From contig JAHBWC010000044.1 of NCBI GenBank assembly GCA_019637225.1, positions 1 to 64,000 of the forward strand: a DNA stretch of 64,000 nt, read 5' to 3'. Made by a program: the position numbers and the translations under genes. The notes beneath the pieces are model-generated. The model ran no database searches and was not told the DNA's origin. It was given only the letters and a program-made list of their open reading frames with translations. This DNA is from Labilithrix sp. Its GTDB lineage: Bacteria > Myxococcota_A > Polyangia > Polyangiales > Polyangiaceae. Of this stretch, positions 6,395 through 15,921 are shown piece after piece (positions within the stretch are counted from its first letter, which is position 1; every line of letters starts with the position of its first letter).

Positions 6395-6444
6395 CCCGAT
6401 TTGGCCTGGGCCAAGGAGGTCGTGTCGGAAGTGCTCGAGATCGT
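6395..6444. repeat. 50-bp dispersed repeat, copy 2
   Basis: Second copy of the element at 4007-4056. The first 19 bases are identical, the spacer is also 11 bases, and the second block is TCGGAAGTGCTCGAGATC. It lies just upstream of the comM start. The core TTGGCC-TG-GGCCAA is here a perfect palindrome with a two-base centre. Confidence 0.6.
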
Positions 6445-6484
6445 GTGCTGGCGGATCGGCACGCGCATCGCAGTAGCGCCCGGC

Positions 6485-8041
6485 ATGCTGGCGATTGCAG
6501 AGAGCGCGGTGCTCGTGGGGATGACGTCGTTCCCCGTGCGCGTCGAGGTGCAGGCGACGCGGGGGATCCCGACGTTCGACCTCGTGGGGCTCGCCGAGGC
6601 GGCCGTCCGCGAGAGCCGCGTTCGCGTGAAGGCCGCGCTCGCGGGCGTCGGCGTGGACATCAGCGAGTATCGGGTCACGGTCAACCTCGCTCCCGCGGAC
6701 ATGAAGAAGAGCGGGAGCTCGTTCGATCTCGCGATCGCGCTCGGGACGCTCGTGGCGCTGGGCGCCGTTCCCGAAGAGGCGATCGCGGACGTGCTTCTCC
6801 TGGGGGAGCTGTCGCTCAACGGCGGGATGCAGAGCCTTCGCGGAGTGGTCGCGCACCTCATCGGCGCCAAGTCGAGAGGCGTGGGGCGCGCGATCGTCCC
6901 GCGCACGAACGAACGCGAAGCGGCGCTCGTGGACGGCGTCGAGGTCGAGCTGGCGTCGACGCTGAGCGAGATCGTGGAGGCGCTCCGCGGCAAGGACCCG
7001 TTGCCGCGACCTTCGCCGCATACGACGGATCACGTGCGCTTGCCTGTCGATGATCTCGCCGACGTGCGCGGTCAGCACGGGGCCCGCCGCGCGCTCGAGA
7101 TCGCGGCGAGCGGCGCGCACAACCTGCTTATGGTCGGTCCCCCGGGCGCGGGCAAGACGATGCTCGCGAGGCGGCTCGCCGGGATCTTGCCGGAGCTCTC
7201 GCGCGAGGAGGCGCTCGAGGTGCTCGCGATCCACGGGGTCGCCGGCCTCTTGTCGTCGTCGTCAGGCCTCGCGGTCGAGCGGCCCTTTCGCGCGCCGCAT
7301 CACACCGCGAGCGAGGTGGCGCTCGTCGGCGGAGGCGAGCACTCGCGTCCGGGCGAGGTGAGCCTCGCGCATCACGGCGTGCTGTTCCTCGACGAGCTGA
7401 GCGAGCTCCGGCGCGCCGCGCTCGAGGCCCTACGCCAGCCGCTCGAGGACGGCGTCGTCACCGTCTGCCGGATGCGCCTGACAGTGACGTTCCCCGCGCG
7501 CCCGATGCTCGTCGGCGCGACGAACCCTTGCCCCTGCGGAAACTACGGCGACGGCACGAACCGCTGCGGTTGCGGCCTCGAAGCCATCCGGCAGTACCGC
7601 CGGCGGCTCAGCGGCCCGCTGCTCGACCGGCTCGATCTGCACGTCGTGCTGCCGCGCGTCGACCTCCTCGAGCTCCAGTCGGGAGCGGGCGGTGAGTCGA
7701 GCGCGGTGGTTCGCGCTCGCGTCGAGCAGGCGCGTGCGATCCAGCGTGAGCGCCGCCGGAGCGGCGAGGTCTCGGTCCAGACGAACGCGCACCTCACGCA
7801 GCGGGACGTCGAGCGGGTGTGCAGGCTGGACGCGAAGGGCAAGGCGGTGGTCGCGCAGGCGGTCGAGCGCCGCGGCCTCTCGGCGCGCGCGTACGGCAAG
7901 GTCCTCCGCCTGGCTCGGACGATCGCCGACATGGACGGCTCGACGGCGGTGGCGGCGAGGCACGTGACCGAGGCGGTGCTCGGGCGCGTCCTCGATCGCG
8001 ATCGGACGAACGGTCGACCGAGCGCCGAATCCGCGGCCTGA
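6485..8041 (+). CDS. comM: ComM/YifB-family AAA+ ATPase
   Basis: The 518-residue protein is a ComM-family Mg-chelatase-like ATPase, a helicase that helps branch migration during natural transformation in other bacteria. The N-terminal domain begins LAIAESAVLVGM with GIPTFDLVGL and AVRESRVRVKAAL. Walker A is VGPPGAGKT and Walker B is LFLDELSEL. The zinc-type cluster PCPCGNYGDG/CGC and the C-terminal DRLDLHVVLPRV region are all in family order. I chose ATG 6485; the frame is open further upstream but runs into the dispersed repeat. It lies 98 bp before recA on the same strand, which fits a shared role in handling recombination intermediates. Confidence 0.93.
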   Translation: MLAIAESAVLVGMTSFPVRVEVQATRGIPTFDLVGLAEAAVRESRVRVKAALAGVGVDISEYRVTVNLAPADMKKSGSSFDLAIALGTLVALGAVPEEAIADVLLLGELSLNGGMQSLRGVVAHLIGAKSRGVGRAIVPRTNEREAALVDGVEVELASTLSEIVEALRGKDPLPRPSPHTTDHVRLPVDDLADVRGQHGARRALEIAASGAHNLLMVGPPGAGKTMLARRLAGILPELSREEALEVLAIHGVAGLLSSSSGLAVERPFRAPHHTASEVALVGGGEHSRPGEVSLAHHGVLFLDELSELRRAALEALRQPLEDGVVTVCRMRLTVTFPARPMLVGATNPCPCGNYGDGTNRCGCGLEAIRQYRRRLSGPLLDRLDLHVVLPRVDLLELQSGAGGESSAVVRARVEQARAIQRERRRSGEVSVQTNAHLTQRDVERVCRLDAKGKAVVAQAVERRGLSARAYGKVLRLARTIADMDGSTAVAARHVTEAVLGRVLDRDRTNGRPSAESAA

Positions 8042-8070
8042 GCGGCAACGACTCGAAATCGGTTCTGGAC

Positions 8071-8102
8071 GGTGCGCGTCGCGATCGCCGGCGACGCGCG
8101 CC
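8071..8102. promoter_or_regulatory. 12-bp hairpin in the comM-recA gap
   Basis: Arms 8071-8082 and 8091-8102 pair over 12 positions (one G-T) around an 8-base loop. No T-tract follows. It lies 38 bp before the recA start and could be an attenuator, an RNA-stability element or a protein site. I see no recognisable LexA box. Confidence 0.4.
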
Positions 8103-8139
8103 GTGGAGTGTCCCGTGGCGAACGAAGGAGACGAGGAAC

Positions 8140-9168
<1,029 letters not shown>

Positions 9169-9173
9169 CGCGA

Positions 9174-9191
9174 CGGCGGCGATCGCCGCCG
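9174..9191. terminator. palindrome between convergent recA and kinase genes
   Basis: An 18-bp perfect palindrome (CGGCGGC-GATC-GCCGCCG) six bases after the recA stop. There is no T-tract, so it is at best a weak or Rho-assisted terminator for recA. Confidence 0.35.
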
Positions 9192-9334
9192 GGCCGGGTC
9201 GCGCGCGCGTCGTCGAGCCGTCATCGCTTGGAGCTTCGCGGCGGCGAGCTCCCGGTGTGATCCTCGACGACGGCGCCTACCTCGGCCCGGCGGCCGCCGG
9301 GCGGCACGCCAGCGTCGTTCGGCGAGACGGTCCG

Positions 9335-10720
9335 TCAGCCGCCGGTGTTGCGCTTGACCGACGGACGCCGCGAGCTCGAGGCGGGCGCGCGCGAGACCTG
9401 GGCGCTCGCGCTGCGTTCGGCGGCGTACGCGCGAGCGATCTCGCGGATCTCCTTCCGCGTGTTCGCGCCCTTCTGGATGAAGGCCGCGACCCCGAGATCG
9501 AGGAGGAGGGACACGTCGTCGTTCGGCGCGGCGGCGCTCACCGCGACGACGTTGCAGTTGTCGACGAGCCCCGCGCCGCGCAGGTAGGTGAAGAGCTCGA
9601 AGCCCGTCATCCCCGGCATCATGAGATCGATCACCATCAGGGCGGGTTCCCTGCGGCGCACGCGCTCGAGCGCGGCGGCTCCCGAGCCGACGATCTCGAC
9701 GATCGCCGCCGGGCAGCCTTCCTTCACGCCGACCGCGAGCAGGCGCGCGATGTCGGCGTCGTCGTCGACCACGAGGACGTCGAGGGGCTGGTCGCCCGCC
9801 GTCATCGACTCGATGATCCCGCGTAGCTGCCAGAGGAGCGCGGTCATCGTCGGACGGTCGTGAGGCTCCTTGGCCATCGCGCTCGCCAGGAGCTGGCTGA
9901 GCCGCTCCGGGACGTCGACGGTGTCGGCGAGCTTCGGGATGGGATCCTCGAGGTGCATCGAGAAGAGGATCACGGCATGCTCCGCCTCGTACGGCGGCCG
10001 TCCTGCCAGCGCCTCGTACGCCATCACGCCGAAGGCGTAGACGTCGACCAGGTGCGCGGAGCCGACCGCGATGTCGCCGGAGACGACTTCGGGCGCGAGA
10101 TAGGTCGGCGTGCCGGCGACGGCGCGGAGCCCGAGCGGGCGTCCCTCGACCCGCACGAGCCCGAGGTCGGTGAGCATGACGCGATTCGGCGCGAGCAGGA
10201 CGTTCGCCGGCTTGACGTCGCCGTGCGCGAGCCCCGCCCCGTGCACGGCCTCGAGCCCGTCGGCGATTCGCTCGAGGATGTCGAGCGTCTCGAGCACGGG
10301 CGCGGGCTCGCCCGCCTCACGCATTCGCTCGAGGTGCTGACTCCAAGGGCTCCCCGCGACGTACTCCATCACGGTGAACTCGACCCCGTCGTGCTTGCCC
10401 AGCGCGTGCACGGTGACGATGGATGGATGACGGATCGGAGCGAGCGCGCGCGCCTCGTGACGGATCGAGAGCAGCGTGTCGGGCCAGTGCGCCTTGATGG
10501 CGACACGCCGCTCGAGCAGCGTGTCGTGAGCCTCGAACACCTGGCCCATCGCTCCCTCGCCGAGGACGCCGCGAATCTCGTACACGCCCTGCAGGAGCAC
10601 GCCCTTCTCGAAGATGGGCGCACGCTCCGTCGGCGGGCTGGAGGCAGCGGGGAAGCTCTCGTTCGACGGGGACAAGCGGCTGTGGGTCGCGGTACGCACC
10701 CCCCGTCTGCGCGCGTCCAT
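9335..10720 (-). CDS. Ser/Thr protein kinase fused to a receiver domain
   Basis: 461 residues. The kinase domain (about 40-300) has the Gly loop GEGAMG, Lys in VAIK, Glu in HEARAL, catalytic loop HGDVKPANV and APE in YLAPEV. The usual HRD is HGD and the usual DFG is DLG, so this is a non-RD kinase. A response-regulator receiver follows (about 315-430): DDDADI, phospho-acceptor Asp in VIDLMMPG, Ser in AVSA and Lys in FIQKG. The Ser/Arg-rich tail is low complexity. No transmembrane segment is seen, so it should be cytosolic. It could link a histidine-kinase input to Ser/Thr phosphorylation. It is divergent from the TPR protein at 10836, a possible partner or substrate. ATG 10720 gives the most compact start. 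Confidence 0.88.
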   Translation of the reverse strand: MDARRRGVRTATHSRLSPSNESFPAASSPPTERAPIFEKGVLLQGVYEIRGVLGEGAMGQVFEAHDTLLERRVAIKAHWPDTLLSIRHEARALAPIRHPSIVTVHALGKHDGVEFTVMEYVAGSPWSQHLERMREAGEPAPVLETLDILERIADGLEAVHGAGLAHGDVKPANVLLAPNRVMLTDLGLVRVEGRPLGLRAVAGTPTYLAPEVVSGDIAVGSAHLVDVYAFGVMAYEALAGRPPYEAEHAVILFSMHLEDPIPKLADTVDVPERLSQLLASAMAKEPHDRPTMTALLWQLRGIIESMTAGDQPLDVLVVDDDADIARLLAVGVKEGCPAAIVEIVGSGAAALERVRRREPALMVIDLMMPGMTGFELFTYLRGAGLVDNCNVVAVSAAAPNDDVSLLLDLGVAAFIQKGANTRKEIREIARAYAAERSASAQVSRAPASSSRRPSVKRNTGG

Positions 10721-10835
10721 CTTGCCGCTTCTGCGACGTGAGCGCCAGCGAGGTCGCACGCGCCTCGCGAACGCGCTTCACTCGGAGGCGGACGAGCTCA
10801 TCTTCGCGTCGGCGTCGGGCTCGCTCGACGGCACG

Positions 10836-12443
10836 ATGGCGGTGCGCGACAATCGATCGCCGGAGCCTCCGGTCTTGTCGTCCACCCCCACGTCATCGTC
10901 GACGCACGACCTCGTCCGGCTCTGCGAGGAAGCGGCGCTGCCGTCACCGGACCGGTGCGTTCGCGCCGACGTCTTGCTCGCGACGCCGGCGCTCGCGAGG
11001 GCGCTGCTTGGCTTGCTCGACGACGCCCGACGGGATGCGGCGACCCGCGAGCAGGTGAGCCGCGGCATCGCCGCGACGATCGCGATCGACGCGCTGTCCG
11101 ATCGTCGCCCGGTCACGGCGGCCGAGCGGAAGCGCGTCGACGACGTCGTCGGTCGCGCGCTCGCGCGAGACGACCTCGAGCCGCGGGACAAGGCGCTCGC
11201 TCGCGCGGCGCGCGGGCGGCTGCGGCTTCAGCTCGGTGAGGCCGAGCTCGCGCTCGCGGACATCGACGCGGCCAAGGCGATCGTCGACGCCGAAGCGGGC
11301 TCGCCGGCGGGTGTGCGAGCGTTCATCGCCGCGCGGCGCGGTCACGCGCTCGCGATGCTCGCTCGGCTGGAGGAGTCGCTCGCCTCGCACGCGGAGTCGG
11401 CTGAGCTCGCGCGCAAGACCGGCGACGTCGAAGCCGGCGTCTCCGCGCTTCAGGACGAAGGAAACCTCCTCCAGCAGCTCGGACGTGTGGTCGAGGCGCG
11501 TGCGCGCTTCGAGTCGTCGCGGACGATCGCCGAGCGCGCCGGCGACGCCGCGGGGGAAATGCGCGCGCACGCTGGGATCGCTTTCGGTCACCTCGATGCA
11601 GGTGAGTTCGAGCTGTCGCGTGACGCCTACGCCGCGGCGCTCGCGATCGGCGAGACCGGCATAGCGCCCCGGCTGCGCGCGATGGTCTTCGGATACTCGG
11701 GCATCCTTCACCTGGAGCACGGGCGGCTCGAACGGGCGATCGCCCTCGCCGCGCGGGCGGTCGCCGAGAGCGCTCGCCTCGGCTTTCGTGTGGGCGAGGG
11801 CTTCTTCGCCGCCGTCCAGGCGTCCGCGCACGCCCGCACCGAAGACTTCGACAGCGCCGACGATCGAATGCGCTTCGCGCGCCGACGGCTCCCGCCCGAG
11901 CACGCTTACACGCACGTCGTGCGTCTTTACGGCGCGCAGGTGGAGGTCGAGCGTGCGAGCGAGCACGCGCGCCGAGGTCGTCCCGCGGCCGCGGAGCAAG
12001 CGGTGAGAGAGGCGCGAGCCGTTCTCGACGAGCTGTCGTGCATTCGTCCGGGCGAGACGCGCGCGCTCGCGGACCGCGTCGACGACGCGCGCGTCGGCGC
12101 GCGGATCCTTCGGGCGCGGCTCGAGCGTCGCGCATCCGAGCCAGGAGGCGTCGCGGACCGAGGCCCGGCAGGGGGCAGCGAGGCCGCGCGCGAGACCGAG
12201 GCCCTCGCGATGCGGCTCGATGCCCGTCGGATGCTGGCGCTGCTCCGCGCGCGCGCCGGCAAGGCGGTCGCCCCGGTCGAGCTCGCCCGCCACGTCTGGC
12301 CGGACGAGTCGTTCGAGGACGCCAGCGCGCTGGCTCGCCTCGACGATCTCGTCGCCGCGATGAAGCGCGAAGCCTTCGACGAAGTCGTGCGCCTCACGCG
12401 GGACGGCTACCGGCTCGACACCGGCTCGTCGAGCGCCCAGTAG
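10836..12443 (+). CDS. TPR protein with C-terminal winged-helix-like domain
   Basis: A 535-residue, almost entirely helical protein. Tetratricopeptide-like helix pairs run from about residue 110 to 420, for example segments around ALADIDAAKAIV, LARLEESLASHAESAELA and LGRVVEARARFESSRTIAERAG. The last 90 residues (LDARRMLALLRARAGKAV to VRLTRDGYRLDTG) resemble the OmpR-type winged helix, whose wing normally ends in a GYRL-type motif. This suggests a DNA- or protein-binding tail. No start has a strong Shine-Dalgarno; I chose ATG 10836 over the longer frame, which overlaps the divergent kinase promoter. The pairing with a kinase-receiver gene suggests a signalling module. Confidence 0.7.
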   Translation: MAVRDNRSPEPPVLSSTPTSSSTHDLVRLCEEAALPSPDRCVRADVLLATPALARALLGLLDDARRDAATREQVSRGIAATIAIDALSDRRPVTAAERKRVDDVVGRALARDDLEPRDKALARAARGRLRLQLGEAELALADIDAAKAIVDAEAGSPAGVRAFIAARRGHALAMLARLEESLASHAESAELARKTGDVEAGVSALQDEGNLLQQLGRVVEARARFESSRTIAERAGDAAGEMRAHAGIAFGHLDAGEFELSRDAYAAALAIGETGIAPRLRAMVFGYSGILHLEHGRLERAIALAARAVAESARLGFRVGEGFFAAVQASAHARTEDFDSADDRMRFARRRLPPEHAYTHVVRLYGAQVEVERASEHARRGRPAAAEQAVREARAVLDELSCIRPGETRALADRVDDARVGARILRARLERRASEPGGVADRGPAGGSEAARETEALAMRLDARRMLALLRARAGKAVAPVELARHVWPDESFEDASALARLDDLVAAMKREAFDEVVRLTRDGYRLDTGSSSAQ

Positions 12444-12476
12444 AGACGCGCACGGACGAAGGGCCACGATGGGGTC

Positions 12477-13634
12477 TTAGGCCACCCGTCCCGACTCGGT
12501 GAGCGATCGCCCGGTGATGGGGTCGCGCCCCAGCGCGAGGAGCCCGCTGAAGTGGAGCTGCCGCTTCTCTGGGAGCACGTGGTAGGGCGCCGCGGAGACG
12601 TCGCGGAGCATGCGCTCGAGGGGGCCGCGGAAGAAGCCCGGGCCACCGGCGATCTCCATCGCCTTGCGCACGGTCGCCGTCGCGGCGTTCGCGCACAAGG
12701 TCTTCGCGACGAGCGCACGGTTCGCGCGGTGGAGCGACGGCGTGAAGTCGTAGTTCGCGGCGCCGTCGACCGCCGCTCGCCACGCGAGATGCGTCTGCAT
12801 CAGGAGGCTGTCGAGCTCGCCCGCGAGCTGCGGCAGGTACGGCGCGTCGCGCCTGTTCGCCGCCGCGGCGAGGGCGAGCTCGCTCGCTGCTTCGGCGATG
12901 CCGACATACGCAGCCATGAAGACCGGGATCGCGACGGTCAGCGTCACGCTCCACGCCGGGTGCCACGCGCAGCGCGGACGGCGGAGGCTGATCGCCTCCT
13001 CGGGAACGAACACGCTCGTCATCTCGACCGTGCTCGATCCGGTGCCGCGCATGCCGAGCGTGTTCCAGTCGTTGGCCAGGGTCAGGCCGTCGGCCGACAT
13101 CGGAACCGAGAAGTGCAGCACCTGCGGTCCGGCGCCGGGATCGTCGTATGGCGCGCTGGTCATCAGGAGGTCGGCGGCAGGAGCGCCGCTGCCGAAGATC
13201 TTCCGCGCGGTCACGCGATAGCCTCCGTCCACCTTCACCATCGTCCCGTTCGAGTCGACCCAGTCGGAGGCGCCGGTGCTGAGCAGCACGAGCTCGCTCG
13301 CGGCGATCTTGCGCAAGAGCGCGTCGGCGGGCTGGCCGTGCAGCTGCCTCCACACGGCGGTGGCGACGAGGTGCGAGTGCATCGAGAAGGCGAGCGCGGT
13401 CGAGCCGCAATGGCGCGCGAGCTCGCGCACCGTCTCGCAGATCTCGCCGTGGAGCGCGCTCGCGCCCCCGAGCTCGCGCGGTACCCCCATCGAGAAGAAG
13501 CGATGCTCCCTCAGGAGGGAATAGCTCTCGCGAACGAAGGTGCCCTCGAGGTCGTGCCGCGAAGTGACCTCCGCCAGCGCCGGTCCAAGCCGTCGGGCCC
13601 TGTCTACCCACTCGGTGCCGTGTGTCTCGTCCAT
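12477..13634 (-). CDS. acyl-CoA dehydrogenase family protein
   Basis: A 385-residue flavoprotein of the acyl-CoA dehydrogenase fold. The N-terminal helical domain contains FFSMGVPRELGG. The middle beta domain has GASDW and the RGTGSSTVEM segment that contacts FAD. The C-terminal helical bundle ends with MEIAGGPGFFRGPLERMLRD, the usual FAD and dimer contact. Substrate is not evident. It starts at ATG 13634, 68 bp from the divergent HxlR regulator, with a palindromic site between them, so the regulator probably controls it. Confidence 0.85.
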   Translation of the reverse strand: MDETHGTEWVDRARRLGPALAEVTSRHDLEGTFVRESYSLLREHRFFSMGVPRELGGASALHGEICETVRELARHCGSTALAFSMHSHLVATAVWRQLHGQPADALLRKIAASELVLLSTGASDWVDSNGTMVKVDGGYRVTARKIFGSGAPAADLLMTSAPYDDPGAGPQVLHFSVPMSADGLTLANDWNTLGMRGTGSSTVEMTSVFVPEEAISLRRPRCAWHPAWSVTLTVAIPVFMAAYVGIAEAASELALAAAANRRDAPYLPQLAGELDSLLMQTHLAWRAAVDGAANYDFTPSLHRANRALVAKTLCANAATATVRKAMEIAGGPGFFRGPLERMLRDVSAAPYHVLPEKRQLHFSGLLALGRDPITGRSLTESGRVA

Positions 13635-13662
13635 GGCCCCAGCATGCGAAGCGGCGCGCCAC

Positions 13663-13683
13663 CGAACTAGTTCGATTTTCGAA
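13663..13683. promoter_or_regulatory. palindromic operator candidate between acyl-CoA dehydrogenase and HxlR genes
   Basis: CGAACTAGTTCG (13663-13674) is a perfect 12-bp palindrome. It overlaps TTCGATTTTCGAA (13671-13683), a second near-palindrome, in the 68-bp divergent gap. The AT-rich symmetric sequence stands out in this GC-rich DNA and suits a dimeric winged-helix regulator. Confidence 0.6.
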
Positions 13684-13702
13684 CCGCGCATACGATGGGC
13701 CC

Positions 13703-14389
13703 ATGAAGGGGAGTGGGTACGGGCAGTTCTGTCCGGTTGCGCAGGCTCTGGAGGTGTTCGGCGAGCGATGGACGTTGCTCGTCATCCGCGAGCTGCTCGA
13801 ACGAAGCCGCCGCTTCAGCGACATCCAGCGCGGGGTCCCGTTGATGAGCCGCAGCATGCTCGCGCAGCGTCTCTCCTCGCTCTGCGATGCAGGTCTGGTC
13901 GAGCGCACCGGCGACGGCTACCAGCTCACCGACGCGGGCAAGGAGCTCCTGCCGGTCGTGATGGAGTGTGGCAAGTGGGGCGCGCGCTGGGCGCGGCGGA
14001 AGCTGAAGAACGCCGACGTCGACGTCGGTCTACTCATGTGGGACATGCGGAGGCGCATCGACACTTCGTCGATCCCCGACGAGCCCGTGCTGGTGGAGAT
14101 GGAGTTCCGCGGCGCACCGCGCGGCAAGGAGCGCTTCTTTCTGCAGTTCAAGGCCGCGGAGGTCGAGCTCTGTCTGACGAATCCGGGCCAGGAGGTCTCG
14201 CTGCGTCTCAGCACGACGCCGAAGACGATGGCCGAGGTGTGGCTCGGCGACCTCCCGTTCGCGGTCGCCCTGCAGAGCGGCGCGATCCGTCTCGAGGGCT
14301 CGTCGAAGCTCGCTCGCGCCTTCCCGTCGTGGCTGTCGCTCTCGAGGTTCGCGGAGACGCCGCGACCGCAGGCGCGCCGCGGTTCGTGA
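13703..14389 (+). CDS. HxlR-family transcriptional regulator
   Basis: A 228-residue regulator. Residues 8-100 form the HxlR winged helix: CPVAQALEVFGERWTLLVIR, then RRFSDIQRGVPLMSRSMLAQRL, then the wing GDGYQLTDAGKELLP. The family is mostly about 110 residues. The extra 120-residue C-terminus resembles an SCP2-type lipid-binding domain seen in longer HxlR proteins. It may sense a hydrophobic ligand, which would fit the divergent acyl-CoA dehydrogenase. The Cys at residue 10 is the conserved N-terminal Cys that acts as a redox sensor in some relatives. Confidence 0.85.
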   Translation: MKGSGYGQFCPVAQALEVFGERWTLLVIRELLERSRRFSDIQRGVPLMSRSMLAQRLSSLCDAGLVERTGDGYQLTDAGKELLPVVMECGKWGARWARRKLKNADVDVGLLMWDMRRRIDTSSIPDEPVLVEMEFRGAPRGKERFFLQFKAAEVELCLTNPGQEVSLRLSTTPKTMAEVWLGDLPFAVALQSGAIRLEGSSKLARAFPSWLSLSRFAETPRPQARRGS

Positions 14390-14401
14390 GCCGCGCAACG
14401 A

Positions 14402-15538
14402 CTACACGAGGTCGGTCGCGCCCGTGCGTGTCGCGTCGGCGGCGAAGAGCCCCGCGCTGCGTATCCGACTCGGCTCCCTCGAGCCGACCTCGCGCCACCA
14501 CGGCTCGACGCGCTCGACGCGCGACGGCTCGACCGCGACGCCGACGCGAGGCATCACGAGCTGCTCGCGCGAGGCGCTCTGGAGGAGCCGCTCGGCAGGC
14601 TCCTCCCACGGATGCAGCCCGAGATCGAACGTGGCCCAGTGCACGGGCAGGAGCGGGCCGCCGCCGAGCATGCGCAGCGCGACGAGGGCGTTCTCGGGGC
14701 CAAGGTGAATCGAGCCCCACGCCGGATGGAACGCGCCGACCTCGAGCATGACGAGGTCGAACCGGCCGAGGCGCGTGCCGATGTCCGCGAGCTCGTTCGT
14801 GAGGCCGGTGTCGCCGCTGAAGAACACGCGATGCCGATCCGAGCGCACGACGAACGACGACCAGGCCGTGCGGTTCGAGCTGTTGCCTCGCCCCGAGAAG
14901 TGGCGGCTCGGCGTGGCCGTGATGCCGAGGCGCCCGCCGAGCAGCGTCGTCTCCTCCCACCAGTCGAGCTCGGTGATGCGTCCGGGCTCGACGCCCCAGG
15001 CCTCGAGGTGGGCGCCCACTCCGAGCGAGGTGATGAAGGGGACACCGCGACGCGCGAGCTCGCGGACCGAGGGGTAGTCGAGATGGTCGTAGTGGTCGTG
15101 GCTGACGATCACCGCGTCGAGCTCGGGCAGGTCCCGGATGTCCACCGGCGCGCGATGGAAGCGGCGCGGGCCCGTCCACTCGAACGGCGAGACGCGCTCG
15201 CCCCACACCGGGTCGGTGAGCACGCGCATGCCGTCGAGCTCGAGGAGCACCGTGGAGTGACCGAGCCACGTCGCACGGAGGCCGGTCTCGGCGGGCCGCG
15301 ACCACGCGGCGAGCGGGCTCTCGACGGGGACGACTCCGCCCGGAGTACGGCGCCCTCGCTCGAAGAAGAACTCGCCCACGATCGACAGGCGGCGCCCGAG
15401 CGGCTGCCCGCTCATCGGGTCCGCGAGCGGCTCGGTGTTGTGGAATCGCCCGTTGCGGTACCGCGGCGAGCTCTCCATCCGCTCGCGGCGGAGCCCCGAG
15501 GGCTTGGCACCGAGCACGGCGGGATCGAACAGGGCCAT
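14402..15538 (-). CDS. metallo-beta-lactamase-fold hydrolase (NAPE-PLD/RomA-like)
   Basis: 378 residues. The metal-binding motif is SHDHYDHLDYPS, followed by the Asp of FFSGDTGLT and a distal His. The layout ATWLGHSTVLLELDGMRVLTDP at the start of the domain is typical of the NAPE-PLD/RomA/UlaG group, which hydrolyses phosphodiester or similar bonds. No signal peptide is seen from ATG 15538, so it should be cytosolic. Its 5' side is isolated from the next upstream gene by a strong terminator. Confidence 0.85.
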   Translation of the reverse strand: MALFDPAVLGAKPSGLRRERMESSPRYRNGRFHNTEPLADPMSGQPLGRRLSIVGEFFFERGRRTPGGVVPVESPLAAWSRPAETGLRATWLGHSTVLLELDGMRVLTDPVWGERVSPFEWTGPRRFHRAPVDIRDLPELDAVIVSHDHYDHLDYPSVRELARRGVPFITSLGVGAHLEAWGVEPGRITELDWWEETTLLGGRLGITATPSRHFSGRGNSSNRTAWSSFVVRSDRHRVFFSGDTGLTNELADIGTRLGRFDLVMLEVGAFHPAWGSIHLGPENALVALRMLGGGPLLPVHWATFDLGLHPWEEPAERLLQSASREQLVMPRVGVAVEPSRVERVEPWWREVGSREPSRIRSAGLFAADATRTGATDLV

Positions 15539-15921
15539 GTCGGTCCGATGATTTGGCAGAACGTCCGGTTCCGAGCTCACCCCGCGGGCAGCTCGCAGCG
15601 CGGCGAAAAAAAAGAGCCCCCTCCCGGGGGGAACCGGGAGGGGGCAGGGCCGAACGCACGCGGAGGGGAGGAGGGAGGAGGGGAACCCGCGTACGTCACC
15701 CAAGTCGGGGACCGGCCGCGAGTGGCGCGCGGCGCCGTCGCGGTCGTGTCGGCGAGGGACATACATGTGTCATGCCGAGGCGCGCGCCGCGCGTCGCCCC
15801 CTATTTTTCAGGCATCGCGTTGCTCACCCGCAGCGGCCTCCCGGCAGCTCATGGAAGAAACGCGATCCACTCCGCGGCCTGTCCGAAGTCGCTCTCGGTG
15901 GCGCCGCCCGATCGCGCGCGC
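15539..15921. other. intergenic region with terminator
   Basis: A 383-bp gap between two minus-strand genes. It holds the hairpin terminator at 15606-15645. The promoter of the metallo-hydrolase should lie between 15539 and 15605. The rest (15650-15921) shows no gene-like composition. Confidence 0.5.
15606..15645 (-). terminator. strong intrinsic terminator
   Basis: Read on the minus strand, a perfect 12-bp stem (15645-15634 with 15627-15616) closes a 6-base loop and is followed by CTC and eight T (15613-15606). It ends transcripts from the lipoprotein hydrolase gene at 15922-16995. Confidence 0.85.

Noticed and set aside
8041..8139. LexA/SOS box before recA
   Set aside because: No convincing LexA palindrome was visible in the gap; only the GC-rich hairpin.
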